NCBI RefSeq assembly: GCF_000525775.1
Contig: NZ_JALU01000016.1
Coordinates: 155,032 to 219,031, forward strand
DNA: 64,000 nt
Origin: Mogibacterium timidum ATCC 33093
Lineage (GTDB): Bacteria; Bacillota; Clostridia; Peptostreptococcales; Anaerovoracaceae
Reading direction: 5' to 3'
How positions within the stretch are numbered: the first letter of the stretch is position 1; each line of letters begins with the position of its first letter. Below are positions 15,769 through 26,173 of the stretch, piece by piece. The notes beneath the pieces are model-generated. The model worked only from the letters and a program-made list of their open reading frames with translations, ran no database searches and was not told the origin of the DNA. The position numbers and the translations under genes were made by a program.

Positions 15769-17343
15769 ATGGATAAGATTCTAAGAAATATCATAGCTAG
15801 CAATACTATAGCGAAAGGAGATTCGGTAATTATCGGTTTTTCGGGTGGACCCGATTCGCTGACGCTTCTTTATGCGTTGAATTCCATGAAGTCCGCATAC
15901 AGCCTTAGCCTTTATGCGGTACACGTTAATCACCGGATTAGACCGGGAGACTGCGAGGCAGAGGCAAAGCATGCTAAGGATATTTGCGATAAACTGAGAG
16001 TCCCCTTTGAACTTCGTGTGTATGATTGTAGAGCAATAGCGTTAAGGGAGAGAATTTCGGAGGAGGAGGCAGGCCGTCACGTTCGTTATGAGTCTTTTGC
16101 TGAGGCTGCTAAGGCGGTAGAGGCGGGTGGAGTGGACAGAGATAGGATCAAGATTGCGGTGGCACAGAACGCCGACGATCAGGTTGAGACAGTATTATTT
16201 CATATTCTTCGCGGTACAACAGTGCATGGACTTGCCGGTATTGCCAAGGTGCGGTTAGATGAGCATGGTTACAAGGTGGTGAGACCGCTGCTTGCTACTC
16301 CTCGAAGCGATATTGAGGAGTATATATTGGAAAAAGCTCTCGAACCCAACATTGACGAGAGCAATGAGAAGCCTATATACAGCAGAAATAAAATTAGACT
16401 TGAGCTAATACCGGATCTGGAGAAGAAATTTAATCCGTCGTTAAGGAAGTCGATAATCAGACTGAGTGAGACTGCAGCTTGCGATGATGACTACATGATG
16501 CAAGCTGCCGAGGACGCCTTTGCGCGTGTCAAGGTTAACACTGCGATTGCCGATGATGTATGTGAAGGGAAAGGTAGAACGTGCAATGATAATGAACATG
16601 AGCTTGAAGCTGATGATAAGTGCGAGGTTCATTACCGCATCGGACCTTTGATTGGGATGCATGCTGCGGTAAAACGGCGCGTCGCAGCCATTATTCTGGA
16701 AGAGAATGATATACATCCTACCTACGATCTCGTAAATGCAATTGTTTCTATCGTAGAATCTGACAGCCCGTCGGCGAGCTGCAGTCTACCGGGTGGAGTA
16801 ATTGCAGAACGAAGATATGGTGAGCTCGTACTGACGGATAGGCAGCCGCAGGCTGACGTAAAGGTTCTTACAAAAGGGAAAGACGTGCCGATCCCGACGC
16901 CTTTCATTTTAAGCGCGGAGGAGTACAGGAAAAAGGTTTCAAATGTAAAGCGCGAGGACATAGGACAGGAAGCCGTGATTCCGATGCGATTTGCATCGTT
17001 TGATCTCGACAAGCTCGCTGAGTCTAGGGGAGTCATAATTGATGAACCCTGCGATGGAATGGAGCTTCTATCCAAGCTGTCAATCAGACTCAGAACCCGA
17101 AGACCTGCAGATTACATCTCGGTCGGTAAGGGAAACAAAAAACTGCAGGATTTTCTGGTCGACGAGAAGGTGCCAAAGTCTGCTCGAGATACGGTCGATT
17201 TCATCGCATGCGGAGACGAGATACTGTGGATTTTGCCGCGTGATGATTTTAAATCCGAACGTTATCGGATGAGGGGAAAATATTCACAGAAATATCAGAT
17301 TGACGACAACTCAAAGAGGGTTTTGTTTCTTGAACTGTTCTAA
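15769..17343 (+). CDS. tilS: tRNA(Ile)-lysidine synthetase
   Basis: Converts C34 of tRNA-Ile(CAU) to lysidine, making it an AUA reader. The N-type ATP pyrophosphatase motif SGGPDS (FSGGPDSLTLLYAL) lies near residue 25, with HVNHRIR, EEAGRHVRYE and AQNADDQVETVLFHILRG following. The C-terminal TilS domain (RLRTRRPADYI, KLQDFLVDEKVP) is present. At 524 residues it is longer than many homologues, partly because of a charged insert near residues 255-290. It lies directly upstream of ftsH, as in many Bacillota. Confidence 0.95.
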   Translation: MDKILRNIIASNTIAKGDSVIIGFSGGPDSLTLLYALNSMKSAYSLSLYAVHVNHRIRPGDCEAEAKHAKDICDKLRVPFELRVYDCRAIALRERISEEEAGRHVRYESFAEAAKAVEAGGVDRDRIKIAVAQNADDQVETVLFHILRGTTVHGLAGIAKVRLDEHGYKVVRPLLATPRSDIEEYILEKALEPNIDESNEKPIYSRNKIRLELIPDLEKKFNPSLRKSIIRLSETAACDDDYMMQAAEDAFARVKVNTAIADDVCEGKGRTCNDNEHELEADDKCEVHYRIGPLIGMHAAVKRRVAAIILEENDIHPTYDLVNAIVSIVESDSPSASCSLPGGVIAERRYGELVLTDRQPQADVKVLTKGKDVPIPTPFILSAEEYRKKVSNVKREDIGQEAVIPMRFASFDLDKLAESRGVIIDEPCDGMELLSKLSIRLRTRRPADYISVGKGNKKLQDFLVDEKVPKSARDTVDFIACGDEILWILPRDDFKSERYRMRGKYSQKYQIDDNSKRVLFLELF

Positions 17344-17430
17344 TACGTATGATAAAATAACACCGCAGTTTGTGCAAAATAACAAATTTTAGCTCAAAAA
17401 CATAATTTTAAAAGATGAGGGGTACGATAA

Positions 17431-19557
17431 TTGAAGAGATTTACTAAGAATTTCGGAATATATTTGATTATATTCGTGGTAGTTCTCGGAGTTGCCACTT
17501 TTTATAAAGGCTATGACGGGGCACACAAGAACACCGAAGTAAAGTTCTCAACCTTTGCAACCCACCTAGAGAAGGGTAAATACGAGAAATTAAATATAAC
17601 AGACCGCAAGATGACTGCGACGCTGAAGAACGGTGATAAGGAATACGCTTACGCTCCTTCCGCCATTGAGATTAACTGGCTGGAGACAAATTACATATTC
17701 CCGCAGATTAAGGAGGGGAAGCTCAAGCTGGCCAGCGATCCTCCGGAGAGCAGTGTCAACTTCTTCTCGCTTCTGCCAACCATAATAATGGTAGTCGCAC
17801 TTGGATTCCTGTTCTACTTTATGATGAGTCAGGGAGGTAACAACAAGGCGTTCCAGTTTGGCAAGAACAGGGCGAAGCTGTACAAGGAAAACGGCAAAAA
17901 TATAAAATTTGAAGACGTTGCCGGACTCAAGGAAGAGAAGGAAGAACTGGAGGAGATAGTAGACTTCCTCAAGAACCCTTCCAAATATTCCAATTTAGGA
18001 GCAAGGATTCCGAAGGGAGTCCTGCTCGTAGGCAGTCCCGGTACAGGTAAGACTTACATTTCGCGAGCTACGGCCGGCGAAGCCGGTGTGCCGTTCTTCA
18101 CCATTTCAGGATCTGACTTCGTCGAGATGTTCGTCGGAGTTGGTGCATCCCGTGTCAGGGATTTGTTTGAACAGGCTAAGAAGAATGCACCTTGTATCAT
18201 CTTTATCGATGAAATTGATGCGGTAGGCCGTAAGAGAGGTGCCGGCCTCGGTGGCGGTAACGATGAGCGTGAGCAGACTCTGAACCAGCTGCTTGTGGAG
18301 ATGGATGGATTTGACGGCAACGCCGGCATCATTATCCTTGCCGCAACTAATAGACCTGATGTGCTGGATCCGGCTCTGCTGCGTCCGGGCAGATTTGATA
18401 GACAGATTGTTATTGGTATGCCGGATGTAAAGGCAAGAGAGGAAATATTCAGGGTTCATACCAAGAACAAGCCTCTTGCGGATGACGTTACGCTTGAGGT
18501 ATTGGCAAGGAGAACACCGGGCTTCTCACCGGCGGATATCGAGAACCTTGTCAACGAGGCAGCACTGCTGACCGCCAGACGTAACGGAACCAAGATCAGA
18601 ATGGATGAGATAGAGGAGGCTACAACCAAGGTTATGGCCGGACCGGCTAAGAAGTCCAGGGTTATCTCAGAGTCTGAGCGAAAGCTGACAGCATACCATG
18701 AGGCCGGACACGCAATCGTGATGAAGTCGCTTCCTAAATCGGATCCGGTTCATCAGATTACAATTATCCCTAGAGGTATGGCAGGTGGATTCACCATGTC
18801 ATTGCCTGAAGACGAGAAGTTCTTCATGACTAAGGGAGATATGGTAAATATGATTAAGCATATGCTTGGCGGAAGAGTTGCGGAGGAGCTTAAGCTCGAT
18901 GATATCAGCACTGGTGCAAGCAACGATTTGGAGCGCGCAACAGGAATTGCCAGACAGATGATTACCAAATACGGATTCAGCAAGAAGCTGGGACCTGTAA
19001 GCTTTAGCTCTAACGAGGAGGTTTTTCTGGGAAAGGACCTGTCCACCAGACAGAACTATTCCGAAGAGACAGCGTCTGAAATCGATAACGAGATCAAGCA
19101 CATCCTGGAGAGCTGTTACATAGACACAACCGCAATTCTCAAGGAGCATGACGAGGCCTTTGAGAGGGTTGCTCAGGCTCTGCTGCTTGTGGAGACTCTG
19201 GATGGTGAGCAGTTCAACGACCTGTACGATGGGAAGGTTACTCCGGAGGAGTTAGCTGACAATGTAAAGGCTCGTGAGGAGGAAATCGCTGAGATGAACG
19301 AGGCTGAGGCTAAGGAGAGTGAGAAGATTGAGGAGCAGAGACGCGCTGAGGCGGAGGAAAGACTCAAGGAGTTACAGTCTGTGCTGGTCGGGGATCTGAA
19401 GTTTGAGGAATCGACTTTTGCAGAAGGTACGGAGGATTCTGAAAAGCAGCCTGAAGCCGCTGAAGAGGAAGAATGTACAACTGAAGCTACAACAGATGAC
19501 GAAGTGAAGACAGATACTGAAGCTGCTGATGAGCACAAGGATTCTGATCAGCAGTAA
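17431..19557 (+). CDS. ftsH: ATP-dependent zinc metalloprotease FtsH
   Basis: A membrane-bound AAA+ protease for quality control of membrane and regulatory proteins. The start is TTG 17431, 8 bases after GATGAGGGG. Two membrane segments (about 9-27 and 112-132) flank an extracytoplasmic domain. The AAA domain has Walker A GSPGTGKT (201-208), Walker [10 protein letters not shown], the SRH region and pore motif FVGVGA. The protease domain has HEAGH (423-427). Beyond residue about 600 is a long Glu-rich tail. The Pro of the usual GPPGTGKT is Ser here. Confidence 0.97.
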   Translation: MKRFTKNFGIYLIIFVVVLGVATFYKGYDGAHKNTEVKFSTFATHLEKGKYEKLNITDRKMTATLKNGDKEYAYAPSAIEINWLETNYIFPQIKEGKLKLASDPPESSVNFFSLLPTIIMVVALGFLFYFMMSQGGNNKAFQFGKNRAKLYKENGKNIKFEDVAGLKEEKEELEEIVDFLKNPSKYSNLGARIPKGVLLVGSPGTGKTYISRATAGEAGVPFFTISGSDFVEMFVGVGASRVRDLFEQAKKNAPCIIFIDEIDAVGRKRGAGLGGGNDEREQTLNQLLVEMDGFDGNAGIIILAATNRPDVLDPALLRPGRFDRQIVIGMPDVKAREEIFRVHTKNKPLADDVTLEVLARRTPGFSPADIENLVNEAALLTARRNGTKIRMDEIEEATTKVMAGPAKKSRVISESERKLTAYHEAGHAIVMKSLPKSDPVHQITIIPRGMAGGFTMSLPEDEKFFMTKGDMVNMIKHMLGGRVAEELKLDDISTGASNDLERATGIARQMITKYGFSKKLGPVSFSSNEEVFLGKDLSTRQNYSEETASEIDNEIKHILESCYIDTTAILKEHDEAFERVAQALLLVETLDGEQFNDLYDGKVTPEELADNVKAREEEIAEMNEAEAKESEKIEEQRRAEAEERLKELQSVLVGDLKFEESTFAEGTEDSEKQPEAAEEEECTTEATTDDEVKTDTEAADEHKDSDQQ

Positions 19558-19572
19558 TTGAGGAGCAAGATT

Positions 19573-21144
19573 ATGAGGATAACCGTAGAAGATTGCCTTA
19601 ATTTGGATGCTTTTAAAGGCAGCACCGTAATTTCATGCAAGAGAAAGATGGATCGAAGGGTGCGCACGCTCTCAGTTTTCGACGAGATTGATTATGAAAA
19701 GGGAATCGAACGTAACGGAATTAAAGAACAGATGGTTCTGACCCATTTCTGGAATTGCAAGGATGATATCGATGCTCAGTGCCGTATAGTGGTAGGCTTC
19801 GGCAAAAAGGCAATCGCCACACTCGTAATTTTCCTCAACGAAGAGGGTGTTAGAGCCGTTGATCCTAAGGTTATAAAGACAGCCGAGGACAACGGACTCC
19901 TCATCGTTGTCGTTCCGGATGATAAGGAGATTACATACGCTGCTGTGATGGAACAGGTTCTGGATAAGATTCTGTACGGACATAATTACAGCGACAATAT
20001 TCTTAACAACACTATCTATCATCTTCTCAATTTTGAGAAGCACAGCAACTTCCAGAGCGCCCTCAAGGAAGCTGCCATCAATAACGATTATCAGGCTATC
20101 CTTATGACCACAGAATTCAACCCGATTCTGACTATCGAGACTCGTCATGAGGAGACTATAGACAACGCGATAGTTCAAGCCAAGAAGAGAGATGTATCTC
20201 ACTCTTCGATGTTCACACAGGTCAATATCAACGATGTCATCACTTACTGGGGTACCATTGATATCAACAATGAGAAGCACATTCTGATGATTGTCGACAA
20301 CGAAGATAACTACTCGGCGACGGAGATTAAGAAGCTCGCTGAGATTATTGAGCTTGCAATGGGTATGTGGAAGTACACGCCTGAAAGAGACTCGAGGGCA
20401 GAGTTTATCAAATCTGCTATAAGAGGTGATTTGACGTTCTGCTACACTCTGATCGATGAGGCCGGACTCAAAAATAAGCAGTTCATCAGCGTGTTTTATG
20501 CAAATGGAATAAACAACAGCACTTCGCAGGATATTCTCGAGAAGTATAAGGCTGAAAAGGGCTTTGGAATACTGCCTTTGATTGAAGGCAATGAATACTA
20601 CGGTATGATTTACGCCGACACAGGCGAAGACAAGGGCATGCAGCTTAAGAACGACTGCCTCAAGATGTACGATGATCTCAAGGAGGGTCGCAAGGATGTG
20701 AGAATCTTCCACTCGACCGGCATCGAAGAGCTGGATAGTGCAATTGAAGGCTTTAAGATGATAAATGAGACTTGGAATGACGTCGAAGCGGTATTCCCGT
20801 ATAAGAGGGTGTTTACCAAGTATGAAATGTCGATGGTTTGTAACTGTATCAACATCCAGATGCAGAGCAACGTGCTCAAAAAGATTTATCTCGATCTGCT
20901 CGAGCCTTTCGAGAGAGAGGTATCGCTCAACAAGGGAAGATTGCTGCTGGAGACGCTGGAGACATTTGTGCTTGATGCGGGCATGAACAGCAACAAAACT
21001 GCTGAATTTATGAGTATTCATAACAACACAGTTCAATACAGACTAAAGCGAATCAACGAGATTCTCGGAGCGGAGCTGACCGGCAATAGAATTATTCCCG
21101 GTCTTACCATGGCACTGGCGCTAAGGAGAATGGAGGATCGCTAA
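19573..21144 (+). CDS. PucR/CdaR-type transcriptional regulator
   Basis: Start ATG 19573 (523 residues) has GAGGAG 8 bases upstream; an in-frame TTG at 19558 is less likely. The N-terminal part (about 1-130; EDCLNLDAFKGSTVIS, FLNEEGVRAVDP) resembles a PucR ligand-sensing domain. The C-terminal 60 residues (TLETFVLDAGMNSNKTAEF, HNNTVQYRLKRINEILG) are the PucR-type helix-turn-helix. It lies between ftsH and coaX, starting 15 bp after the ftsH stop and ending 1 bp before the coaX start, so it is likely in the same transcript. Targets are not evident. Confidence 0.82.
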   Translation: MRITVEDCLNLDAFKGSTVISCKRKMDRRVRTLSVFDEIDYEKGIERNGIKEQMVLTHFWNCKDDIDAQCRIVVGFGKKAIATLVIFLNEEGVRAVDPKVIKTAEDNGLLIVVVPDDKEITYAAVMEQVLDKILYGHNYSDNILNNTIYHLLNFEKHSNFQSALKEAAINNDYQAILMTTEFNPILTIETRHEETIDNAIVQAKKRDVSHSSMFTQVNINDVITYWGTIDINNEKHILMIVDNEDNYSATEIKKLAEIIELAMGMWKYTPERDSRAEFIKSAIRGDLTFCYTLIDEAGLKNKQFISVFYANGINNSTSQDILEKYKAEKGFGILPLIEGNEYYGMIYADTGEDKGMQLKNDCLKMYDDLKEGRKDVRIFHSTGIEELDSAIEGFKMINETWNDVEAVFPYKRVFTKYEMSMVCNCINIQMQSNVLKKIYLDLLEPFEREVSLNKGRLLLETLETFVLDAGMNSNKTAEFMSIHNNTVQYRLKRINEILGAELTGNRIIPGLTMALALRRMEDR

Positions 21145-21145
21145 A

Positions 21146-21949
21146 ATGCTTCTGGCTGTAGATGTAGGGAATACAAATATAGTAATAGGCGTATTTAGCA
21201 AGTCGAAGCTCATTACCAGCTGGCGACTTGCCACTGATAGTAGGCGAAGTGCAGACGAATATGGGATTCTAGTCGAGCAGATGTTTAGACATGAGGGCCT
21301 TGACCCATCCGACATCGACGATGTGATTATTTCCTCGGTCGTGCCTTCGCTGCTTTTTGCCTTGCAGCATATGTGCTTCAAGTATCTGCACGTGTCACCG
21401 CTAGTTGTTGAGACTGGTGTTAAGACGGGGCTCAAGATTAAGTGTGACGATCCCAGACAGATTGGCTCTGATAGAATTGTAAATGCAGTTGCTGCACATC
21501 ACGCATATGATGGACCGCTTATTGTCATCGATTTCGGGACGGCTACGACGTTCTGCGCTATCACCGAGGACGGAGAGTACCTTGGCGGCACGATTGCGCC
21601 CGGAATCAAGATTTCCGCAAAGGCGCTTTTTGAGCAGACTGCAAAGCTGCCCAACGTAGATCTTGAGGCTCCCGGCAACATGATTTGCAAGAATACCATC
21701 GAGAGTATGCAGTCAGGTCTCGTGTACGGACACATGGGACTTACAGAATATATCGTTGGAGGCATGAAGAAGGAACTTGTAACGCATTACGGCAAGAACT
21801 ACGATGATATCAAGGTTATCGCAACCGGTGGCATGGCTACCATGGTAGAGAATGGAATTAACTGCATTGATGTCGTGGAGAAGAGACTGACACTTGATGG
21901 ACTGGTTCTGATTTATGAGAAAAACAAATCACAGAGAAAGAAACGTTAA
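21146..21949 (+). CDS. coaX: Type III pantothenate kinase
   Basis: First step of coenzyme A synthesis: pantothenate plus ATP to 4'-phosphopantothenate. 267 residues. Motifs of the ASKHA fold typical of CoaX: MLLAVDVGNTNIVIGVF (phosphate 1), DPRQIGSDRIVNAVAA, VIDFGTATTFCAI and YLGGTIAPGI. It begins almost on the stop of the PucR-type gene and dusB begins 2 bp after it, indicating an operon. Confidence 0.95.
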   Translation: MLLAVDVGNTNIVIGVFSKSKLITSWRLATDSRRSADEYGILVEQMFRHEGLDPSDIDDVIISSVVPSLLFALQHMCFKYLHVSPLVVETGVKTGLKIKCDDPRQIGSDRIVNAVAAHHAYDGPLIVIDFGTATTFCAITEDGEYLGGTIAPGIKISAKALFEQTAKLPNVDLEAPGNMICKNTIESMQSGLVYGHMGLTEYIVGGMKKELVTHYGKNYDDIKVIATGGMATMVENGINCIDVVEKRLTLDGLVLIYEKNKSQRKKR

Positions 21950-21951
21950 TA

Positions 21952-22917
21952 ATGTCAGATAGCAGATACGTTATAGGCGGTGTAGAGCTGCATAACCCTT
22001 TCTTGTTGGCGCCGCTTGCGGGCGTCACCGACGCAGTCATGCGCATGCTGTGCACTGAGCAGGGCGCTGCTATGACTTGCACAGAGATGGTGAGTGCAAA
22101 GGGTCTCTTCTACAGAGATAGGAAGACTCCAGCTCTTCTGTATATTCCGGAAGACGCAGGGCCGACTGCCGTTCAGATATTTGGCAGTGAGCCGGAGGTG
22201 ATGGCGGAGGCTGCATGTATGCTCAATTCGCATCCAAATGTTATCATTGATATCAATATGGGCTGCCCCGTTCCCAAGGTAGTTAAGAACGGAGATGGGG
22301 CGGCGCTGATGAAGGATCCTGAACTGGTATATGACGTGGTATATGCTGTGGTAAAGAACTCGGATAAGCCGGTAACCGTCAAGATTAGAAAGGGCTTTGA
22401 CGCTGCTTCGATCAACGCCCGTGAGGTTGCAAAGGCTATTTCGAGTGCCGGAGCTGCTGCGGTGGCCGTGCATGGCAGGACTCGTCAGCAATTCTATACG
22501 GGAAGCGCTGACTGGGATATAATCAGGACGGTCAAGGAAGCCGTGTCCGTCCCCGTGATAGGAAACGGCGATGTATTTAATGGCAAGGATGGCGTCCGCA
22601 TGATGGAGGAGACAGGTTGTGATTTTGTCATGGTTGCAAGAGGTGCGATGGGCAATCCTTGGATTTTTAGAGAGCTTAATGCGGCACTTCGCGGAGATGA
22701 AATTCCGGCGAATCCGACCGTCAGTGAGATAAGTGATATGATGATAAGACATCTTGATGCACTGGTTGAACTCAAGGACGAGTACTCGGCGGTCAGGGAG
22801 ATGCGAAAATTTGTAGCGTGGTATACAAAGGGCATCAAGGGCGCTTCAAGGCTGCGCGGTAAGATTAATACTATTGAAACACAGGCAGATATGAAAGAGG
22901 CTTTGAGAATTGATTAG
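21952..22917 (+). CDS. dusB: tRNA-dihydrouridine synthase (DusB type)
   Basis: An FMN-dependent enzyme reducing uridines in the tRNA D-loop. 321 residues. Motifs: PFLLAPLAGVTDAVMR, TEMVSAKGL, DINMGCPVPKVVKNGDGAAL (with the catalytic Cys), VTVKIRKGF, AVHGRTRQQFYTGSADW and VIGNGDVF. It follows coaX within 2 bp and its end overlaps the next start. Confidence 0.94.
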   Translation: MSDSRYVIGGVELHNPFLLAPLAGVTDAVMRMLCTEQGAAMTCTEMVSAKGLFYRDRKTPALLYIPEDAGPTAVQIFGSEPEVMAEAACMLNSHPNVIIDINMGCPVPKVVKNGDGAALMKDPELVYDVVYAVVKNSDKPVTVKIRKGFDAASINAREVAKAISSAGAAAVAVHGRTRQQFYTGSADWDIIRTVKEAVSVPVIGNGDVFNGKDGVRMMEETGCDFVMVARGAMGNPWIFRELNAALRGDEIPANPTVSEISDMMIRHLDALVELKDEYSAVREMRKFVAWYTKGIKGASRLRGKINTIETQADMKEALRID

Positions 22918-24193
22918 GAACAAGAGATTTAAGGCGGCATCAGCGATGATGCTACTGCTGCTACTGGCAGTAGTGCTGAGCGGCTGCACGACCTTTGACA
23001 ATTTTAAAAAGACTTACATAGACAAGAAGGTTGTCGGAGATACCAACACTATCAATATCGGTATCTATGAGCCCAGCTCGGGTGAGTTCAAGGAGCAGGG
23101 AGAGGAAGAGATTAGAGGTATCGAGCTGGCAAATTCGATATACGGTAATGTAAATGGAATCAAGATTAACCTCGTCAGGGTCGACAATCAGTCGGATATC
23201 AATTCAGCTAAGACTGCAATTCAGAACCTCATCAAGATGAAGCCGACTGTGATTATCGGAAGTGCCGGAGAGGCCAACTCTATGGTAGCTTCGCCGTACA
23301 TTGAGAAGGCCAAGATTCCGGCAATTACTCCTTCTGCGGCAAATCCGCTGATTACAGAGAACAACAAGTATTATTTTAGGGCTTCAATAACTGAATCGCA
23401 GAGAGGTGCAGGACTTGCTGAATATGCATATAGCGTACTCAATTCTCGCAAGATAGCGACAATTTCAATCAGAAACGACAGCTCAAACACAGCACTTTTA
23501 AAGGGCTTTAATTCCAAACTCAGTGAACTTGAGACAGCTGCAGCAGGTGATGCGCAATCAGAACCTACATCGTCGATAGTTTATAAGGAGGATATAAACA
23601 TTGATTTTGCCGGATACAAGAAGCTGGTGAAGAAGATTAAAAAATCCGGTGCAGACGTGGTATTTATTCCGTTTGGAACAGAAAAGGCAGACCTGTTCTT
23701 TAAGACTGTCGAAAAGGAAAAACTTGAAGGCAATATAACCTTTGTCGGGAATTCAACATGGAATGACTATGATTTTACCCGGATGATGAAGAAACATCCT
23801 AATATAAAGGTGGTGTTTCCGTCAGATTCAGTATTTAGTGCCGGCAAGACTACTACCAAGTCAATCACTGCTGAAACTCAGAGATTCCTGATTGAGTATG
23901 CCAACAAGTACGGTGATGATAATGAACCGACTAGCAACGCTGCTCTTGGTTATGATTCATATTTGATTGCGATTAATGCAATCAACAAGGCCAATTCGAC
24001 CAAGCCGGATGATATCCGGAAGGCTTTGTCAAAGCTATCGGATGTGCGGGGGGTAACCGGAGTGTTCTCATTCGACAAGGACGGAAATCCGGTCAAGTCG
24101 GTAAACCTTTCAACTATTAAGAAAGGAAATATTATTTCGCTGTACGTAACGAACGATACGACCGTGGCACAGACGATGGAGAAGATAAAGTAA
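22910..24193 (+). CDS. Branched-chain amino-acid-type solute-binding lipoprotein (Peripla_BP_6)
   Basis: 427 residues from TTG 22910, overlapping the dusB stop by 8 bases. The signal peptide ends in a lipobox (VVLSGC), so it is a lipid-anchored extracellular protein. INIGIYEPSSGEFKEQGEEE, GIELANSIYG, TVIIGSAGEANSMVASPYIE and AITPSAANPLIT are typical of the LivJ/LivK fold, and LGYDSYLIAINAINKA completes it. No permease or ATPase genes adjoin, so it either serves a distant transporter or acts as a sensor. The ligand is not evident. Confidence 0.87.
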   Translation: MIRNKRFKAASAMMLLLLLAVVLSGCTTFDNFKKTYIDKKVVGDTNTINIGIYEPSSGEFKEQGEEEIRGIELANSIYGNVNGIKINLVRVDNQSDINSAKTAIQNLIKMKPTVIIGSAGEANSMVASPYIEKAKIPAITPSAANPLITENNKYYFRASITESQRGAGLAEYAYSVLNSRKIATISIRNDSSNTALLKGFNSKLSELETAAAGDAQSEPTSSIVYKEDINIDFAGYKKLVKKIKKSGADVVFIPFGTEKADLFFKTVEKEKLEGNITFVGNSTWNDYDFTRMMKKHPNIKVVFPSDSVFSAGKTTTKSITAETQRFLIEYANKYGDDNEPTSNAALGYDSYLIAINAINKANSTKPDDIRKALSKLSDVRGVTGVFSFDKDGNPVKSVNLSTIKKGNIISLYVTNDTTVAQTMEKIK

Positions 24194-24299
24194 ACTCTGT
24201 AAGCGGGGAAATACAAAAGATACACGTGTTATTATCAGGCTGAAAATAGAAGATAACTGCGGGCTGGTAATTCAAGTAAAGGGAATAGGGTCAAGAGAA

Positions 24300-25727
24300 A
24301 TGGGTTACATTGAGAATTTAGAGAAGTTAAATTCTGAAATGATTGAAGAGCTCGCCAATTCGGTAAGAATCAACAGCGCCATGTCTGATGCCGTAAGAAC
24401 TCCGGACGGAGAGGTGTATCCATTTGGAAAAGGGGTGCAGGATGCGCTCGTACATTTCCTTGAGCTTGGCAAGCGCATGGGCTTTGAAGTTCACAACTAT
24501 GATAACTATGCAGGGGAGATAGTGTTCCCCGGTGATCCCGGAGACGAAACATTTGGTATTATCGGACATCTTGATGTCGTTCCGGCAGCTGATGACTGGA
24601 TGTACGGTCCTTTCAATCCTGTTATTGAGGATGGATATATGTACGGCCGTGGAACATCTGATGACAAGGGCCCGGTTATGGCCGGACTGTTCGCTATTAA
24701 GGCGATCAAGGATGCAGGAATTACGCCTAAGAAGAACATAAAGATAATTGTCGGACTGGATGAAGAGCATGGAACGGAGAGTGTTGAGCATTACAGAGAT
24801 GTTGCAAGCCTTCCTGATTTTGGAATTACTCCAGATGCTAACTTTCCGGTTATCAACGGAGAGAAAGGAATTCTTTCTTTTGATATAGCTCAGAAGCTCA
24901 AGAAGCATACTCCCAAGGAAGGATTGGTTATCAGCAAGCTGCATGGCGGCTTGGCTGCAAATGCAGTACCTGCTCAGGCAAGAGCTGTGCTCGCTTCCGA
25001 GGATAGAACAAAATATGATGAGATTTCAGAGCGGGTTAAGAGGTATGCAGAGGAGAGCGGATATGATATCTCTGCCAAAAAGACAGGTACATCGTTAGCT
25101 GTCGAGGCTCATGGACTCGCAGCTCATGGATCAATTCCTGAAAAAGGACTAAATGCTGTCAGTATTCTGATGGAATTCCTCGGAAAGCTGAAATTTGCAG
25201 GTGATGACGTAACAGAATTCATAGATTTTTACAATGACCACATTGGGTTTGACCTCAACGGTGAGAGATTGGGGTGCAAGCTTGAAGATGATAAATCAGG
25301 CAAGCTGATTGTGAACGTGGGTACTATGGAGATTAACGATGAAGTAGCTACGATGGAGATAAACATCAGAATTCCGGTTACTTTTGACAGTACGGAGGTT
25401 TATGCGGGGATTGAGAGCGTACTGGGCGCTAATCAGGGCATCGTCAAGGTCATGGATGAGAAGTCTATCTATATCGATCCTGAGGACGATTTTGTCAAGA
25501 CTCTAATGGCTGCATACAAGGAGTATTCAGGAGATAAGGATAGCGAGCCTATCGTAATCGGTGGAGGAACTTATGCAAAGCACTTCAACAGAGTTCTTGC
25601 ATTCGGAGCACTGTTTCCTTGGGAAGAGGACAGAATGCACATGACTGACGAGAGGATTTCGCTCGATTCATATAGCAGGATGGCAAATATCTTTGCGGCT
25701 ACCGTATACAATCTCTGCTGTAGGTAG
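24300..25727 (+). CDS. pepV: M20-family dipeptidase (PepV/Sapep type)
   Basis: 475 residues, cytoplasmic, no signal peptide. Two metal-binding motifs are clear: IIGHLDVVPAADDW, with the first His and Asp, and MYGRGTSDDKGPVMAGL, with the bridging Asp. The DEEHGTESVEHY segment gives the catalytic Glu and a metal Glu; HMTDERIS near the end supplies the last His. The length and the lid-domain insert suit PepV, a broad-specificity dizinc dipeptidase that releases amino acids from imported peptides. It is preceded by about 100 bp without an obvious terminator. Confidence 0.9.
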   Translation: MGYIENLEKLNSEMIEELANSVRINSAMSDAVRTPDGEVYPFGKGVQDALVHFLELGKRMGFEVHNYDNYAGEIVFPGDPGDETFGIIGHLDVVPAADDWMYGPFNPVIEDGYMYGRGTSDDKGPVMAGLFAIKAIKDAGITPKKNIKIIVGLDEEHGTESVEHYRDVASLPDFGITPDANFPVINGEKGILSFDIAQKLKKHTPKEGLVISKLHGGLAANAVPAQARAVLASEDRTKYDEISERVKRYAEESGYDISAKKTGTSLAVEAHGLAAHGSIPEKGLNAVSILMEFLGKLKFAGDDVTEFIDFYNDHIGFDLNGERLGCKLEDDKSGKLIVNVGTMEINDEVATMEINIRIPVTFDSTEVYAGIESVLGANQGIVKVMDEKSIYIDPEDDFVKTLMAAYKEYSGDKDSEPIVIGGGTYAKHFNRVLAFGALFPWEEDRMHMTDERISLDSYSRMANIFAATVYNLCCR

Positions 25728-25741
25728 GGTTAGAACAACGT

Positions 25742-26173
25742 ATGAGTGATCAAGAACGGATTGTACATATTAAAAATGAGCAAGCTACTGAAGAGTTTGG
25801 ACTGAATCTGGCTTCAGAGCTGAAGCCGGGCGATATAGTTGCCCTCATCGGGGCGCTCGGTACAGGCAAGACAGCTTTGACAAAGTATATCGCCAAAGGT
25901 CTGGGAGTTACGGAAAATATCGACAGTCCAACCTTCAATATTGTCAAAGAGTACAAGAGCGGTAGATTGCCGCTCTTCCATTTTGATGTCTACAGATTGT
26001 CCGGTGGGGATGATCTGCTGGATATCGGCGCTGATGAATATTTCTATTCAAACGGCGTGTGCGTCGTCGAATGGGCTGACCTGGTCGCCGATGTCATTCC
26101 TGACAAGGCAAAGGTGATAATTATCAAGTACGGCGAAAATCAAGGGGAGAGAATTTACAGATGTATATTCTAA
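25742..26173 (+). CDS. tsaE: tRNA t6A biosynthesis ATPase TsaE
   Basis: 143 residues. Walker A GALGTGKTALTKYIA and the family motifs DSPTFNIVKEY and LFHFDVYRL. It is the ATPase that drives turnover of the TsaB-TsaD complex in making N6-threonylcarbamoyladenosine on ANN-decoding tRNAs. Its 3' end overlaps tsaB by 13 bases. Confidence 0.94.
   Translation: MSDQERIVHIKNEQATEEFGLNLASELKPGDIVALIGALGTGKTALTKYIAKGLGVTENIDSPTFNIVKEYKSGRLPLFHFDVYRLSGGDDLLDIGADEYFYSNGVCVVEWADLVADVIPDKAKVIIIKYGENQGERIYRCIF

Noticed and set aside
19672..21036. 454-codon open frame on the minus strand opposite the PucR-type gene
   Set aside because: It is antisense to a gene with clear HTH and sensor motifs, has no ribosome binding site and no family resemblance; its length follows from codon bias of the real gene.
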